Below are positions 1-7,967 of a stretch of 64,000 bases of DNA, piece by piece. The DNA is from Streptomyces sp. NBC_01549 (GTDB taxonomy: Bacteria > Actinomycetota > Actinomycetes > Streptomycetales > Streptomycetaceae): assembly GCF_026339955.1 (NCBI RefSeq), contig NZ_JAPEPW010000001.1, forward strand, positions 5,265,001 through 5,329,000, read 5' to 3'. Within the stretch, counting starts at the first letter, position 1. Each line of letters begins with the position of its first letter. The translations under genes were made by a program, and so were the position numbers. The notes under the pieces were generated by a model. The model was not told the origin of the DNA and searched no databases. It saw only the letters and a list, made by a program, of their open reading frames with translations.

Positions 1-1
1 G

Positions 2-805
2 GACACGTACGACCTGCTGGTCGTGGACCTCCCGCCGACCCCGCAGGCACTCGCCCTCCTCGCCCTCCCGGAGGAGCTGCGCCGCTACCTGCGCCGGCTG
101 CTCCCGCCGGAGCGCCAGGCGGCCCGCGCCCTGCGCCCCGTCCTCGGCCGTCTCGCGGGCGTTCCGATGCCCGCCGAGTGGCTGTACGAGACGGCGGCAC
201 GCTGGGACATCGAGCTGGCCGCCGTCGCGGCGGTCGTCGAGGACCGCGCCACGACCGTACGGCTGGTCGCCGAGCCCGGCCCGGCCGGCACCGACGCCGT
301 ACACGCCGCCACCACCGCCCTCGCCCTGCACGGTCTGCGCGTCGACGCGCTGGTCGCGAGCCGGGTGCTGCCCGCCGCCAGCGCGGACGCCTGGCTGGGC
401 GCCCTCGCCGCCCAGCAGCGCAAGGCACTGGACGAGTGGCAGGAGACGTATACCGTCCACGAGGTCTTGCACCTCGGCCGCGACCCGCGCGGCACCGACG
501 ACCTCGGCGCGCTCCCCGTGCCCGGTGTCAACCGGGTGCCCACCCCGGTCGAGTGGCCGGTCCTCGACCACCTCGCCGACGACGGCGTCCTCGTATGGCA
601 CATCCCGCTGCCCGGCGCGATACGCGAGGAACTGGACCTGATCCGCCGGGGCGACGAACTCGTCATCACCGTGGGGCAGTTCCGCAGGATCGTGCCGCTG
701 CCGTCCGCGCTGCGCCGCTGCACCGTGGCCGGCGCCGCCCTGCGGGAGGGGGAACTCAGGGTCCGTTTCGCGCCGGACCCGGATCTGTGGCCCCGCGCAC
801 GGTGA
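2..805 (+). CDS. ArsA/GET3-like ATPase, C-terminal part (5' end outside window)
   Basis: The reading frame is open from base 2, so this is the distal part (about 267 residues) of a longer gene. The first visible residues, DTYDLLVVDLPPT followed by LALLALPE, resemble the switch II region of ArsA/GET3-type P-loop ATPases, where an Asp-x-x-Pro-Thr motif is followed by a leucine-rich helix carrying LxLPE. The Walker A loop would lie before the window. The C-terminal part (from about residue 185) looks like the small beta-sandwich domain often fused to actinobacterial ArsA-like proteins, with segments such as GDELVITVGQFRRIVPLP. Substrate and partner cannot be told from the sequence. An internal GTG at 23 is not a credible start because the frame continues upstream through conserved sequence. 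The next gene follows 57 bases later on the same strand. Confidence 0.72.
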   Translation, partial: DTYDLLVVDLPPTPQALALLALPEELRRYLRRLLPPERQAARALRPVLGRLAGVPMPAEWLYETAARWDIELAAVAAVVEDRATTVRLVAEPGPAGTDAVHAATTALALHGLRVDALVASRVLPAASADAWLGALAAQQRKALDEWQETYTVHEVLHLGRDPRGTDDLGALPVPGVNRVPTPVEWPVLDHLADDGVLVWHIPLPGAIREELDLIRRGDELVITVGQFRRIVPLPSALRRCTVAGAALREGELRVRFAPDPDLWPRAR

Positions 806-862
806 ACGGCGTACCCCCGTTCGGGTACCGTCGAAAGGAAGAACCGTAGGCAGGAGTCCGCC

Positions 863-1330
863 ATGAGCGAAGAGCGCCCCACACCCGACGCCGCTCAGGA
901 GGCGAACGACGAAGCGCGCGCGAGCGACGCCGACGCCTGGGCGAAGGCGTGCGCCGAGGACCTCGCGGCGGAGAAGGCCCGCCGCCGCGCCCAGTACGGC
1001 CCGCCGCCCGGCTCCGCCGCGGAGGAACTGCGCAAGCTGGTCGACGCGGTCGCCGACAAGCTCTCCGGACTGAACTCGCCGCTGTTCGGCGTGGTCGCCT
1101 CCGGCACCGCTCAGCAGATGGTCAACCAGGTCGTACAGCAGGCCAAGGCGGCCGTCGAACCGGTCATAGAGCGCAACCCCGATGTCTTCGACCACCTCGC
1201 GGCCGCGGGCAACGAGCTGCTCGCCGCCTACCGCTCGGCCGTCGAGGCCCAGGAACGACGCTGGACCACCCAGGAGCGTGGCCCTCGCGGCGAGGGGACC
1301 GGTCCGGGGGAGCGGATTGACTTGGACTAA
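863..1330 (+). CDS. DUF5304-family protein upstream of glucokinase
   Basis: A 155-residue acidic, alanine-rich protein with no signal peptide or membrane segment. The N-terminal 40 residues look disordered. The middle (about residues 50-125) is amphipathic and helical, with stretches such as EELRKLVDAVADKL and VVQQAKAAVEPVIERNPDV. It matches my recollection of the DUF5304 family. ATG 863 is preceded by CAGGAG at a normal distance. It lies 54 bases before glucokinase on the same strand, so the two are probably cotranscribed. In S. coelicolor the equivalent gene, SCO2127, has been reported to influence glucokinase activity and carbon catabolite repression (established knowledge, from memory). 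Nothing in the sequence reveals a mechanism. Family call fairly sure, function unknown. Confidence 0.8.
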   Translation: MSEERPTPDAAQEANDEARASDADAWAKACAEDLAAEKARRRAQYGPPPGSAAEELRKLVDAVADKLSGLNSPLFGVVASGTAQQMVNQVVQQAKAAVEPVIERNPDVFDHLAAAGNELLAAYRSAVEAQERRWTTQERGPRGEGTGPGERIDLD

Positions 1331-1384
1331 AGGCCGCTCGGGTACGGTTGGCCGTAGCGGGGCTCGACCGAAACTGAGGGATTC

Positions 1385-2338
1385 ATGGGACTCACCATCG
1401 GCGTCGATATCGGCGGCACGAAGATCGCGGCCGGTGTGGTCGACGAGGAAGGCAACATCCTCTCGACCCACAAGGTGCCGACCCCCACCACGCCGCAGGC
1501 CATTGTGGACGCCATCGCCGTCGCCGTGGAAGGCGCGCGCGCAGGTCACGACATCGTCGGCGTGGGCATCGGTGCCGCCGGATACGTGAACCGCCAGCGC
1601 TCGACCGTGTATTTCGCGCCCAACATCGACTGGCGGCAGGAGCCGCTCAAGGCCGAGGTCGAGGCGCGCGTGGGGCTGCCGGTCGTCGTGGAGAACGACG
1701 CGAACGCGGCGGCGTGGGGCGAGTACAAGTTCGGCGCGGGCAAGGGTCACCGGAACGTCATCTGCATCACGCTGGGCACCGGCCTCGGCGGCGGCATCAT
1801 CATCGGCAACAAGCTGCGCCGCGGGCACTTCGGTGTGGCCGCCGAGTTCGGCCACATCCGGATGGTGCCGGACGGCCTGATGTGCGGCTGCGGCTCGCAG
1901 GGCTGCTGGGAGCAGTACGCCTCCGGGCGCGCCCTCGTCCGCTACGCCAAGCAGCGGGCCAACGCCACCCCCGAGAACGCGGAGATCCTGCTCGCGCTGG
2001 GCAACGGCTCCCCCGACGGCATCGAGGGCAAGCACATCTCGGTGGCCGCGCGCCAGGGCGACCCGGTCGCGGTGGACTCCTACCGCGAGCTGGCCCGCTG
2101 GGCCGGCGCCGGCCTCGCCGACCTGGCCTCGCTCTTCGACCCCTCCGCCTTCATCGTCGGCGGCGGCTTGTCGGACGAGGGCGAACTGGTCCTCGACCCC
2201 ATCCGTAAGTCGTACAAGCGCTGGCTCGTCGGCGGCAACTGGCGCCCCGTGGCCGAGGTGATCGCCGCCCAGCTCGGCAACGAAGCCGGTCTCGTGGGCG
2301 CGGCGGACCTGGCCAGGGAGCCCGACCCGATCATGTAA
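1385..2338 (+). CDS. glkA: Glucokinase, ROK family
   Basis: ATP-dependent phosphorylation of glucose to glucose-6-phosphate, the cytosolic entry to glycolysis. In Streptomyces it is also the main player in carbon catabolite repression (family knowledge). The 317-residue protein has the full ROK layout: an N-terminal phosphate-binding loop (GVDIGGTKIAAGVVD, residues 5-19), the catalytic Asp in VENDANAAAWGE (about residues 103-114), and the zinc-binding CGCGSQGCWE motif near residue 167. Length is normal for the family. ATG 1385 is preceded by GAGGG seven bases upstream. The S. coelicolor counterpart is SCO2126. The DUF5304 gene just upstream probably shares its transcript. Confidence 0.96.
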   Translation: MGLTIGVDIGGTKIAAGVVDEEGNILSTHKVPTPTTPQAIVDAIAVAVEGARAGHDIVGVGIGAAGYVNRQRSTVYFAPNIDWRQEPLKAEVEARVGLPVVVENDANAAAWGEYKFGAGKGHRNVICITLGTGLGGGIIIGNKLRRGHFGVAAEFGHIRMVPDGLMCGCGSQGCWEQYASGRALVRYAKQRANATPENAEILLALGNGSPDGIEGKHISVAARQGDPVAVDSYRELARWAGAGLADLASLFDPSAFIVGGGLSDEGELVLDPIRKSYKRWLVGGNWRPVAEVIAAQLGNEAGLVGAADLAREPDPIM

Positions 2339-2564
2339 CCGACTTGATCACGCAGTACGCACACCTCGCCCGCCGCGCCTTCAGGGGTACGGCGGGCGAG
2401 GTCGTACCGCGCCCCTTTCGGCGAGGGGGCGCGGATGGCGCCCCTCAGGGGCGCGGGGCTGTGACATCTTGCGGCTCCGCCGCGTGGGCGCGACCAGCCC
2501 CCACCGGCCCGCAGGCGACAAAGCACCCGCAGCGTTCCGACTCCCCCCAGCAGCGCATCCACGT

Positions 2565-3329
2565 ATGTTGATCCACATGGCGACGACCCCGCTGCCCCGC
2601 TCCCACACCGAATCCGACGGCTCCGCCGTCATCCGTGTCCTCAGCTACAACATCCGCTCGATGCGCGACGACACCAACGCTCTCGCCCGCGTCATCCAGG
2701 CCTGTGCCCCCGACCTGGTCCTCGTCCAGGAAGCCCCCCGCTTCTTCCGCTGGCGCAAGAAGCTGGCCCGGCTCGCGGCCGCGTCCGGCCAGACGATCCT
2801 GTCCGGCGGCGCGACCGCCGCGGGCCCCGCGCTTCTGTGCTCGATGCGGGCCACCGTCGAACGCACCGAGGACGTCCTGCTGCCCCTCACCCCCGGCCTG
2901 CACCGCCGCGGCCTCGCCACCGCCGTCGTCCGCTTCGGCGCCGCCCGGCTCGGCGTGGTGAGCTGCCATCTCTCGCTCCACAAGGACGAGCGGTACACGC
3001 AGGGCGGGATGCTCCTCGACCGCCTCGCGGCCCTCGGCACCCCGCACGCCCTCGCCGGCGGCGACCTGAACGAACGCCCCGACGGCCCCACCTTCACCCG
3101 CCTCGCCGCCGAGCTCCAGGACTGCTGGGCCACCGCCCCCTGGGGCACGGAGTACACGTCGACGCCCACCGACCCCCATCAGCGCATCGACGCGATCTTT
3201 GCCACCGGCGGCATCGAAGTCCTCGGCTGCGGGGTCCCGTACGGTCACCCGGGGGTCACGGAGACAGACCTGAGGGCGGCCACGGACCATCTGCCCGTGC
3301 TGGCCGCCCTCAGAGTGCCCGCGGCGTAG
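2565..3329 (+). CDS. Endonuclease/exonuclease/phosphatase-superfamily protein
   Basis: About 254 residues with the metal-dependent phosphoesterase fold. The N-terminal strand VLSYNIRSM carries the conserved Asn, LVLVQEAPRFF supplies the metal-binding Glu, GVVSCHLSLH holds the catalytic His region, AGGDLNERPDG is the Asp/Asn catalytic loop, and ATDHLPVLAAL carries the terminal Asp-His pair. The substrate is unknown: DNA, phosphoinositide-like lipids or other phosphodiesters are all possible for this fold. No signal peptide is evident, so it is probably cytosolic. The start is uncertain. ATG 2565 or ATG 2577 are both plausible, neither has a strong ribosome binding site, and in-frame sequence further upstream is not protein-like. 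It converges on the next gene with a 9-base gap. Confidence 0.82.
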   Translation: MLIHMATTPLPRSHTESDGSAVIRVLSYNIRSMRDDTNALARVIQACAPDLVLVQEAPRFFRWRKKLARLAAASGQTILSGGATAAGPALLCSMRATVERTEDVLLPLTPGLHRRGLATAVVRFGAARLGVVSCHLSLHKDERYTQGGMLLDRLAALGTPHALAGGDLNERPDGPTFTRLAAELQDCWATAPWGTEYTSTPTDPHQRIDAIFATGGIEVLGCGVPYGHPGVTETDLRAATDHLPVLAALRVPAA

Positions 3330-3338
3330 CCGGCCGGG

Positions 3339-4016
3339 TCAGACCACCGCGCCCCGCCCGGGATCGTCCCCGTCCTCGTCGTCGGGCTTCATGCGTGCCA
3401 CGAGGGTGGCGAAGCCGCCGAGGAAACCTCCTATGCCGACCGTGGCGAGCCACCACGTCATGTCCCAGCCGAGGAGGATGGTCAGGAGGAGCAGGATCGG
3501 GCCGCCGACGACGGCGAGCCAGGCGAACTTCGCCGTGGTGTCGGCGGTGGGCAGCGGGGGTGGCTCCGGGGGAACGAAGTGGCCCTCGTCGTCCGCGTCG
3601 AAGTCATCCTCGGAGGGCTCGGGCGCCTGGTAGTCACGCGGACCGCCGACGCCGGGCGCGAACGCGACGGAGCTGCCGAGGGGCTTCGCCGCGGTGGGCG
3701 GCTCCCCGGCCTCGTCGCGCTTCGCGTCCTTCTCGTCCGTCCCGCCGGTCTCGTTCTTCTTGCCCTTCTCGGGCTTCTCGGGTGCGTCACCGCCGCCCGG
3801 GGCGTCGTTCGTCACCGGGTCGAGGAGCGCCAGGTCCTCGATCGCCTTGAACGGTTTCGCGCCGGGCGGGTCCGGCGGTTCCTCGCCGTACCCCGCGACG
3901 ATCGCCTGCCACGCGGCGTCCTCGTCGAAGGGCACACTCTGCTCGTCACCGAGAGGCTCGCCGACGGGTACGCCCTTCTCGTCGGGCTCGCCGCGCTCCG
4001 CGTCGTGCTCAGCCAC
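3339..4016 (-). CDS. Acidic membrane protein with disordered N-terminus, unknown function
   Basis: About 225 residues. The first roughly 150 are very acidic and proline/lysine rich, apparently disordered, with a short conserved-looking patch (VPFDEDAAWQAIVAGYGEEP) near residue 25. Two hydrophobic helices follow (FAWLAVVGGPILLLLTILLG and WWLATVGIGGFLGGFATLVA), then a short charged tail, so the acidic region should face one side of the membrane. The GTG start at 4016 overlaps the end of the upstream esterase by 8 bases, indicating translational coupling. I do not recognise a named family beyond conserved Streptomyces hypothetical proteins. The overlap suggests a function linked to the esterase, but this is inference only. 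Confidence 0.82.
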   Translation of the reverse strand: MAEHDAERGEPDEKGVPVGEPLGDEQSVPFDEDAAWQAIVAGYGEEPPDPPGAKPFKAIEDLALLDPVTNDAPGGGDAPEKPEKGKKNETGGTDEKDAKRDEAGEPPTAAKPLGSSVAFAPGVGGPRDYQAPEPSEDDFDADDEGHFVPPEPPPLPTADTTAKFAWLAVVGGPILLLLTILLGWDMTWWLATVGIGGFLGGFATLVARMKPDDEDGDDPGRGAVV

Positions 4017-4836
4017 CAGTGGCCGTCCCTTCCTGCTGACCCACCTGACCCGTACCGGACGGCTTGCCGACACCGGGCGCGAGCCGGGCGATGAACGCGT
4101 AGCTCTCCTCGAAGATCCGGTCCGCATCATGGTCCAACGTCGCCACGTGGTAACTGTGTTCCAGCAAGATCTCCGTCACGTCGGTGGACGACACCCGGCT
4201 CAGGACGCGGGCCGAGTCGACGGGCGGCACCACATGGTCCTGGGGGCTGCGCAGCAGCAGCATCGGCTGGGTGACCTGGGGCAGTTCACCGTCGACCATC
4301 CGGTAGAAGTTCCGCATGGAGTGGGCGGCGTGCAGGGGCACCCGGTCGTAGCCCACTTCCGCGACGCCCTCCTTGGCGATGTCGCTCGTGATGCCGCTCA
4401 CCGTCCGGACGAGGTGGCGGAGCACCGGGAGGGCCTGCGCCGCTGCCCCGTGCACCTTGTTCGCCGGGTTGACGACGACGATGCCGCTCACCTCGTCCCC
4501 GTGCTTCGCGGCGAGCCGGAGAGTCAGAGCCGCGCCCATGGACAGGCCGAAGACGAACACCTGGGTGCAGCGCTCCCGCAGGGCGCGCAGCTCACGGTCC
4601 ACCTCCGCGTACCAGTCCTGCCAGCCCGTGAGCTGCATGTCCTCCCAGCGCGTGCCGTGCCCGGGCAGCAGGGGCAGCGCGACGGTCAGACCGCGCTCGG
4701 CGAGATACTCCGCCCAGGGGCGCAGTGACTGCGGGGAACCGGTGAAGCCGTGGCAGAGAAGGACACCGACCTCTCCGCCCTCGTGGCGGAACGGCTCGGC
4801 TCCAGGAAGGACCGGCACCTTCGGTCTCCTGTTCAT
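4009..4836 (-). CDS. Alpha/beta-hydrolase, carboxylesterase (Est30-like)
   Basis: A 275-residue cytosolic alpha/beta-hydrolase. The oxyanion motif is CHGFTGSP (about residues 28-35). The nucleophile elbow is GLSMG with Ser99, the acid is Asp200 in RSPQDHVVP, and the base is His230 in HSYHVATLDHD. The strand LPLLPGHGTRWEDM is typical of the carboxylesterase / monoacylglycerol-lipase group represented by Geobacillus Est30. It probably hydrolyses short or medium acyl esters; the natural substrate is unknown. ATG 4836 (MNRRPKVPVL) is chosen because residues before it are arginine-rich and unlike the family. It is the first gene of a two-gene unit with the acidic membrane protein and is divergent from the acyltransferase gene at 5040. 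Confidence 0.88.
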   Translation of the reverse strand: MNRRPKVPVLPGAEPFRHEGGEVGVLLCHGFTGSPQSLRPWAEYLAERGLTVALPLLPGHGTRWEDMQLTGWQDWYAEVDRELRALRERCTQVFVFGLSMGAALTLRLAAKHGDEVSGIVVVNPANKVHGAAAQALPVLRHLVRTVSGITSDIAKEGVAEVGYDRVPLHAAHSMRNFYRMVDGELPQVTQPMLLLRSPQDHVVPPVDSARVLSRVSSTDVTEILLEHSYHVATLDHDADRIFEESYAFIARLAPGVGKPSGTGQVGQQEGTATGG

Positions 4837-5039
4837 CAGACGGACGGAATGCGAGCGGAACGGAACAAGACGGGCGGACGGAACGGATACGGAACGGACA
4901 CGGAACGCATCTCGCTCTCGACCCCGAGGGTTCGAGGCGTACTTCACCGTACGCGACCGCACTGACACCGACCAGGGTCGTCGGGGCCTTTGACCCCGCT
5001 CCGGGATAAGGTCTGACCGACGACACAGGAGGCATACGG

Positions 5040-5825
5040 TTGATCTACGGCGCCATGAAGTTTTCCATCGGAGGGCCGCTGAAGCTCGCCTTCAGGCCCT
5101 GGGTGGAAGGCCTCGAGAACATTCCCGCCGAGGGCCCCGCCATCCTGGCAAGCAATCACCTGTCCTTCTCGGACTCGTTCTTCCTGCCCGCGGTCCTCGA
5201 CCGCAAGGTGACCTTCATCGCGAAGGCCGAGTACTTCACGACGCCCGGCGTCAAGGGCCGGATGACAGCCGCCTTCTTCAAGGGCGTCGGCCAGCTCCCG
5301 GTGGACCGCTCCGGTGCGCGCGGCGCGGGCGAGGCGGCCATCAAGAGCGGCATAGACGTCATCGAGCGCGGTGAGCTCTTCGGCATCTACCCGGAGGGCA
5401 CGCGCTCGCCCGACGGTCGGCTGTACCGCGGCAAGCCGGGCGGCCTCGCGCGCGTGGCGCTCGCCACCGGCGCCCCGGTGATCCCGGTCGCCATGATCGA
5501 CACCGAGAAGATCCAGCCGCCGGGCAAGGTGATGCCCAAGCTGATGCGCCCGGGCATCCGCATCGGCGAGCCGCTCGACTTCAGCCGCTACAACGGCATG
5601 GAGCACGACCGCTTCGTGCTGCGCGCGGTGACCGACGAGGTCATGTACGAGATCATGAAGCTCTCCGGCCAGGAGTACGTCGACATCTACGCGACGGCCG
5701 CCAAGCGGCAGATCGCGGACGCGGCGAAGGCCGAGAAGCAGGCGCTCAAGGAAGCCGAACAGGCGCACAAGGAGGCCGCGAAGGCGGCCGAAGCCGAAAC
5801 CGAAGAAGGACGGGCCGGCTCCTAG
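5040..5825 (+). CDS. 1-acyl-sn-glycerol-3-phosphate acyltransferase family (PlsC-like)
   Basis: Membrane-associated lysophosphatidate-type acyltransferase of phospholipid synthesis, 261 residues. The family blocks are in order: NHLSFSD with the His-x4-Asp catalytic pair (His40, Asp45), VTFIAKAEYF (block II), and YPEGTRSPDG (block III, residues 117-126). A later VIPVAMIDT segment corresponds to block IV. The C-terminal 40 residues are a charged Lys/Glu/Ala-rich, probably coiled or disordered tail that is longer than in most PlsC proteins. The start is TTG 5040, supported by CAGGAGG eight bases upstream; ATG 5055 is an alternative. It lies 36 bases before the MacS kinase gene on the same strand and may be transcribed with it. 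Confidence 0.9.
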   Translation: MIYGAMKFSIGGPLKLAFRPWVEGLENIPAEGPAILASNHLSFSDSFFLPAVLDRKVTFIAKAEYFTTPGVKGRMTAAFFKGVGQLPVDRSGARGAGEAAIKSGIDVIERGELFGIYPEGTRSPDGRLYRGKPGGLARVALATGAPVIPVAMIDTEKIQPPGKVMPKLMRPGIRIGEPLDFSRYNGMEHDRFVLRAVTDEVMYEIMKLSGQEYVDIYATAAKRQIADAAKAEKQALKEAEQAHKEAAKAAEAETEEGRAGS

Positions 5826-5861
5826 ACGCTTGCGTCGGGGGGGCTTGGTGGGGTGGGGGAC

Positions 5862-7097
5862 ATGGCCAAGCGCGAGAGAGTCATGAGGATGTCGGTCGAG
5901 CAGCCGCTGTGGCGTGCGCTCAGCGGCTACCGCGTGCTGACGATGCTGTACGCGATCGGGCTCTTCGCCACCGCGTTCCACAAGTTCGCCCACCCCTGGG
6001 TGGCCGTCGGGTACTTCGCCGTCCTGTTCGTGTGGACGCTCGCCACCCTGCCCAGGGTCGCGAACGCGGCGAGCTGCACCAAGCGCTTCCTCGCCGTCGA
6101 CCTGACCATCGCGCTCACCGGCATCATGCTCACGCCCGTCGCGGACGCCCACCACCGCGTGGTGAGCGGCGGCCCCACGCTCCCGTCGATATGGACCGCG
6201 GGCTCCGTCCTCGCCTTCGCCGTCAAGGGCGGCTGGCGCTGGGCGGCCTTCGCCTCGACGCTCGTGGCGGTCGCCAATCTCGTCGAGCGCGGCGCCCCCA
6301 CCCGCGACACGATCCACAACGTGATCCTCGTCTGGGTCGCCTCCATCGCCATCGGATACGTCGTCGAGGTCGCCCGCGCCTCCGAGCTCACCCTCGCCCG
6401 CGCCCTGGAGATCGAGGCGGCGACCCGCGAGCGCGAGCGCCTGGCCCGTGACATCCACGACGGTGTCCTGCAGGTCCTCGCCATGGTGCAGCGACGGGCC
6501 TCCGCGCTCGGCGGCGAGGCCGCGGAGCTGGGCCGGATGGCCGGCGAACAGGAGGTCGCGCTGCGCACGCTGGTCTCGGGCGGCCTGGTGCCCGTCTCCC
6601 GGGTGTCCGAGGACGCCGCGCTCGGCGCGGTCGTACGGGCCGTCGAGGAACCGGACGACGACCAGGACTCCCGCGGTCCTGTCGACCTGCGCGCACTGCT
6701 CGCCCCGTACGCCACCGCGCGCGTGACGTTCTCCGAGCCCGGCGCCCCGGTTCCGCTCCCCCCGGCCGCCGCCCGGGAGTTGGCCGCCGCCGTCGGTGCC
6801 GCCCTGGACAATGTCCGCAGACACGTCGGCGAGGACGCCCGGGCCTGGATCCTCGTCGAGGACGAGCCGGACGAGGTGATCGTGACCGTACGCGACGAGG
6901 GCCCGGGCATCCCGGAGGGGCGGCTCGCCCAGGCCGAGGGGGAGGGGCGGCTCGGTGTGGCCCTGTCGATCCGGGGGCGGCTGCGCGACCTCGGTGGAGC
7001 GGCCGAACTGATCTCGGTGCCGGGCCAGGGCACGGAGGTCGAGCTGAAGGTACCGAAGGTTTCCAGGGTTTCACGGGGGAAGGCGGAGCAGCGATGA
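5862..7097 (+). CDS. macS: Sensor histidine kinase MacS
   Basis: Membrane histidine kinase of the NarL-type class, about 411 residues. The N-terminal half (DUF5931-like) has about five hydrophobic segments between residues 25 and 170. The dimerisation and phosphoacceptor region reads RERERLARDIHDGVLQ, with the phosphorylated His near residue 199. A degenerate HATPase_c domain ends the protein (DNVRRH for the N box, RDEGPGIP for the G1 box, LGVALSIRGRL, GQGTEVELKVP). The start is uncertain among GTG 5853, ATG 5862 and ATG 5883. Its stop overlaps the regulator gene by 4 bases. In S. coelicolor the orthologous MacRS pair (SCO2120/SCO2121) controls membrane-protein genes and affects sporulation and actinorhodin (established knowledge, from memory). 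Confidence 0.88.
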   Translation: MAKRERVMRMSVEQPLWRALSGYRVLTMLYAIGLFATAFHKFAHPWVAVGYFAVLFVWTLATLPRVANAASCTKRFLAVDLTIALTGIMLTPVADAHHRVVSGGPTLPSIWTAGSVLAFAVKGGWRWAAFASTLVAVANLVERGAPTRDTIHNVILVWVASIAIGYVVEVARASELTLARALEIEAATRERERLARDIHDGVLQVLAMVQRRASALGGEAAELGRMAGEQEVALRTLVSGGLVPVSRVSEDAALGAVVRAVEEPDDDQDSRGPVDLRALLAPYATARVTFSEPGAPVPLPPAAARELAAAVGAALDNVRRHVGEDARAWILVEDEPDEVIVTVRDEGPGIPEGRLAQAEGEGRLGVALSIRGRLRDLGGAAELISVPGQGTEVELKVPKVSRVSRGKAEQR

Positions 7098-7786
7098 CGG
7101 AGGTCACGGACGTGGTGGGGCAGGATCCGATCAAGGTCATGGTGGTGGACGACCACCCCATGTGGCGCGACGCGGTCGCCCGCGACCTGGACGCGTCGGG
7201 CTTCGCCGTGGTCGCCACCGCGGGCGACGGGGAGCAGGCGGTGCGCCGTGCCCAGGCCGCCGCGCCCGACGTCCTGGTGCTCGACCTGAACCTGCCCGCC
7301 AAGCCCGGCGTCCAGGTCTGCAAAGAGCTGGTCGGCGCCAACCCGGCGCTGCGCGTCCTCGTGCTGTCGGCCAGTGGTGAGCACGCGGACGTGCTGGAGG
7401 CGGTGAAGTCCGGCGCCACCGGCTATCTGCTGAAGTCGGCGTCCACGGAGGAGCTGATCGACGCCGTGCGCCGCACCGCGGTCGGCGACCCGGTGTTCAC
7501 GCCGGGCCTCGCGGGCCTGGTCCTCGGCGAGTACCGCCGGCTGGCCTCCGAGCCCGCCCCCGCGGCGGGCACCGACGAGCCCAAGGCCCCGCAGCTCACC
7601 GACCGCGAGACCGAGGTGCTGCGCCTGGTGGCCAAGGGCCTGAGCTACAAGCAGATCGCCGAGCGTCTGGTCATCTCCCACCGCACGGTCCAGAACCATG
7701 TGCAGAACACCCTGGGCAAGCTTCAGCTCCACAACCGGGTGGAGCTGGTGCGCTATGCCATAGAGCGCGGTCTCGACGAGGCGTAG
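7094..7786 (+). CDS. macR: LuxR/NarL-family response regulator MacR
   Basis: Cytosolic DNA-binding response regulator of 230 residues and partner of the upstream kinase. The receiver domain (about 12-130) has the acidic pocket in VMVVDDHPMWRD, the phosphoacceptor Asp64 in VLDLNLP, the conserved Ser/Thr region at LVLSASGE and the Lys in YLLKSAS. An Ala/Pro-rich linker leads to a LuxR-type helix-turn-helix (LTDRETEVLRLVAKGLSYKQIAERLVISHRTVQ, about 165-200). ATG 7094 overlaps the kinase stop (ATGA). No second copy of the gene is seen nearby. The pair lies immediately upstream of phosphofructokinase, but that gene has its own promoter-like region. Confidence 0.92.
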   Translation: MTEVTDVVGQDPIKVMVVDDHPMWRDAVARDLDASGFAVVATAGDGEQAVRRAQAAAPDVLVLDLNLPAKPGVQVCKELVGANPALRVLVLSASGEHADVLEAVKSGATGYLLKSASTEELIDAVRRTAVGDPVFTPGLAGLVLGEYRRLASEPAPAAGTDEPKAPQLTDRETEVLRLVAKGLSYKQIAERLVISHRTVQNHVQNTLGKLQLHNRVELVRYAIERGLDEA

Positions 7787-7830
7787 ACCCCGAGGCGCAG
7801 ACCCCGACGAGTGGCCGGTGTAAACCTTGG

Positions 7831-7860
7831 TTGACCCACCATCGAGTGAAGGCGTGTGAT
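7831..7860 (+). promoter_or_regulatory. Candidate promoter upstream of phosphofructokinase
   Basis: TTGACC (7831-7836) and TGTGAT (7855-7860) are separated by 18 bases, close to the HrdB-type pattern. It would give a leader of about 100 bases before the ATG at 7968. A second TTGACC lies at 7885-7890 without a well-spaced -10. Assigned by eye only. Confidence 0.4.
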
Positions 7861-7906
7861 CAACACCCGCACAATTCACCGGAATTGACCTTCCGCCCCA
7901 TGCCGA

Positions 7907-7922
7907 AGTGACCTGGGTCACT
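7907..7922. promoter_or_regulatory. 16-bp palindrome AGTGACCTGGGTCACT upstream of pfkA
   Basis: Two perfect 7-base arms (AGTGACC / GGTCACT) flank TG, 46 bases before the pfkA start and downstream of the candidate promoter. The shape is that of an operator for a dimeric regulator such as a GntR, TetR or MarR protein. The cognate regulator is unknown, and no matching regulator gene sits next to it other than MacR. Confidence 0.45.
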
Positions 7923-7967
7923 ATTAGCGTGAGTCCCATCAGGCAACCGCGGCGAAGGGACTTTTCC

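Noticed and set aside
85..882. Long minus-strand frame opposite the ArsA-like gene
   Set aside because: Arg/Ser/Thr-rich composition typical of antisense shadow in GC-rich DNA; no ribosome binding site; overlaps two well-supported genes.
4944..6824. Very long minus-strand frame opposite plsC and macS
   Set aside because: Shadow frame: Asp/Gly/Arg-rich low complexity, while the plus strand carries two conserved proteins over the same bases.
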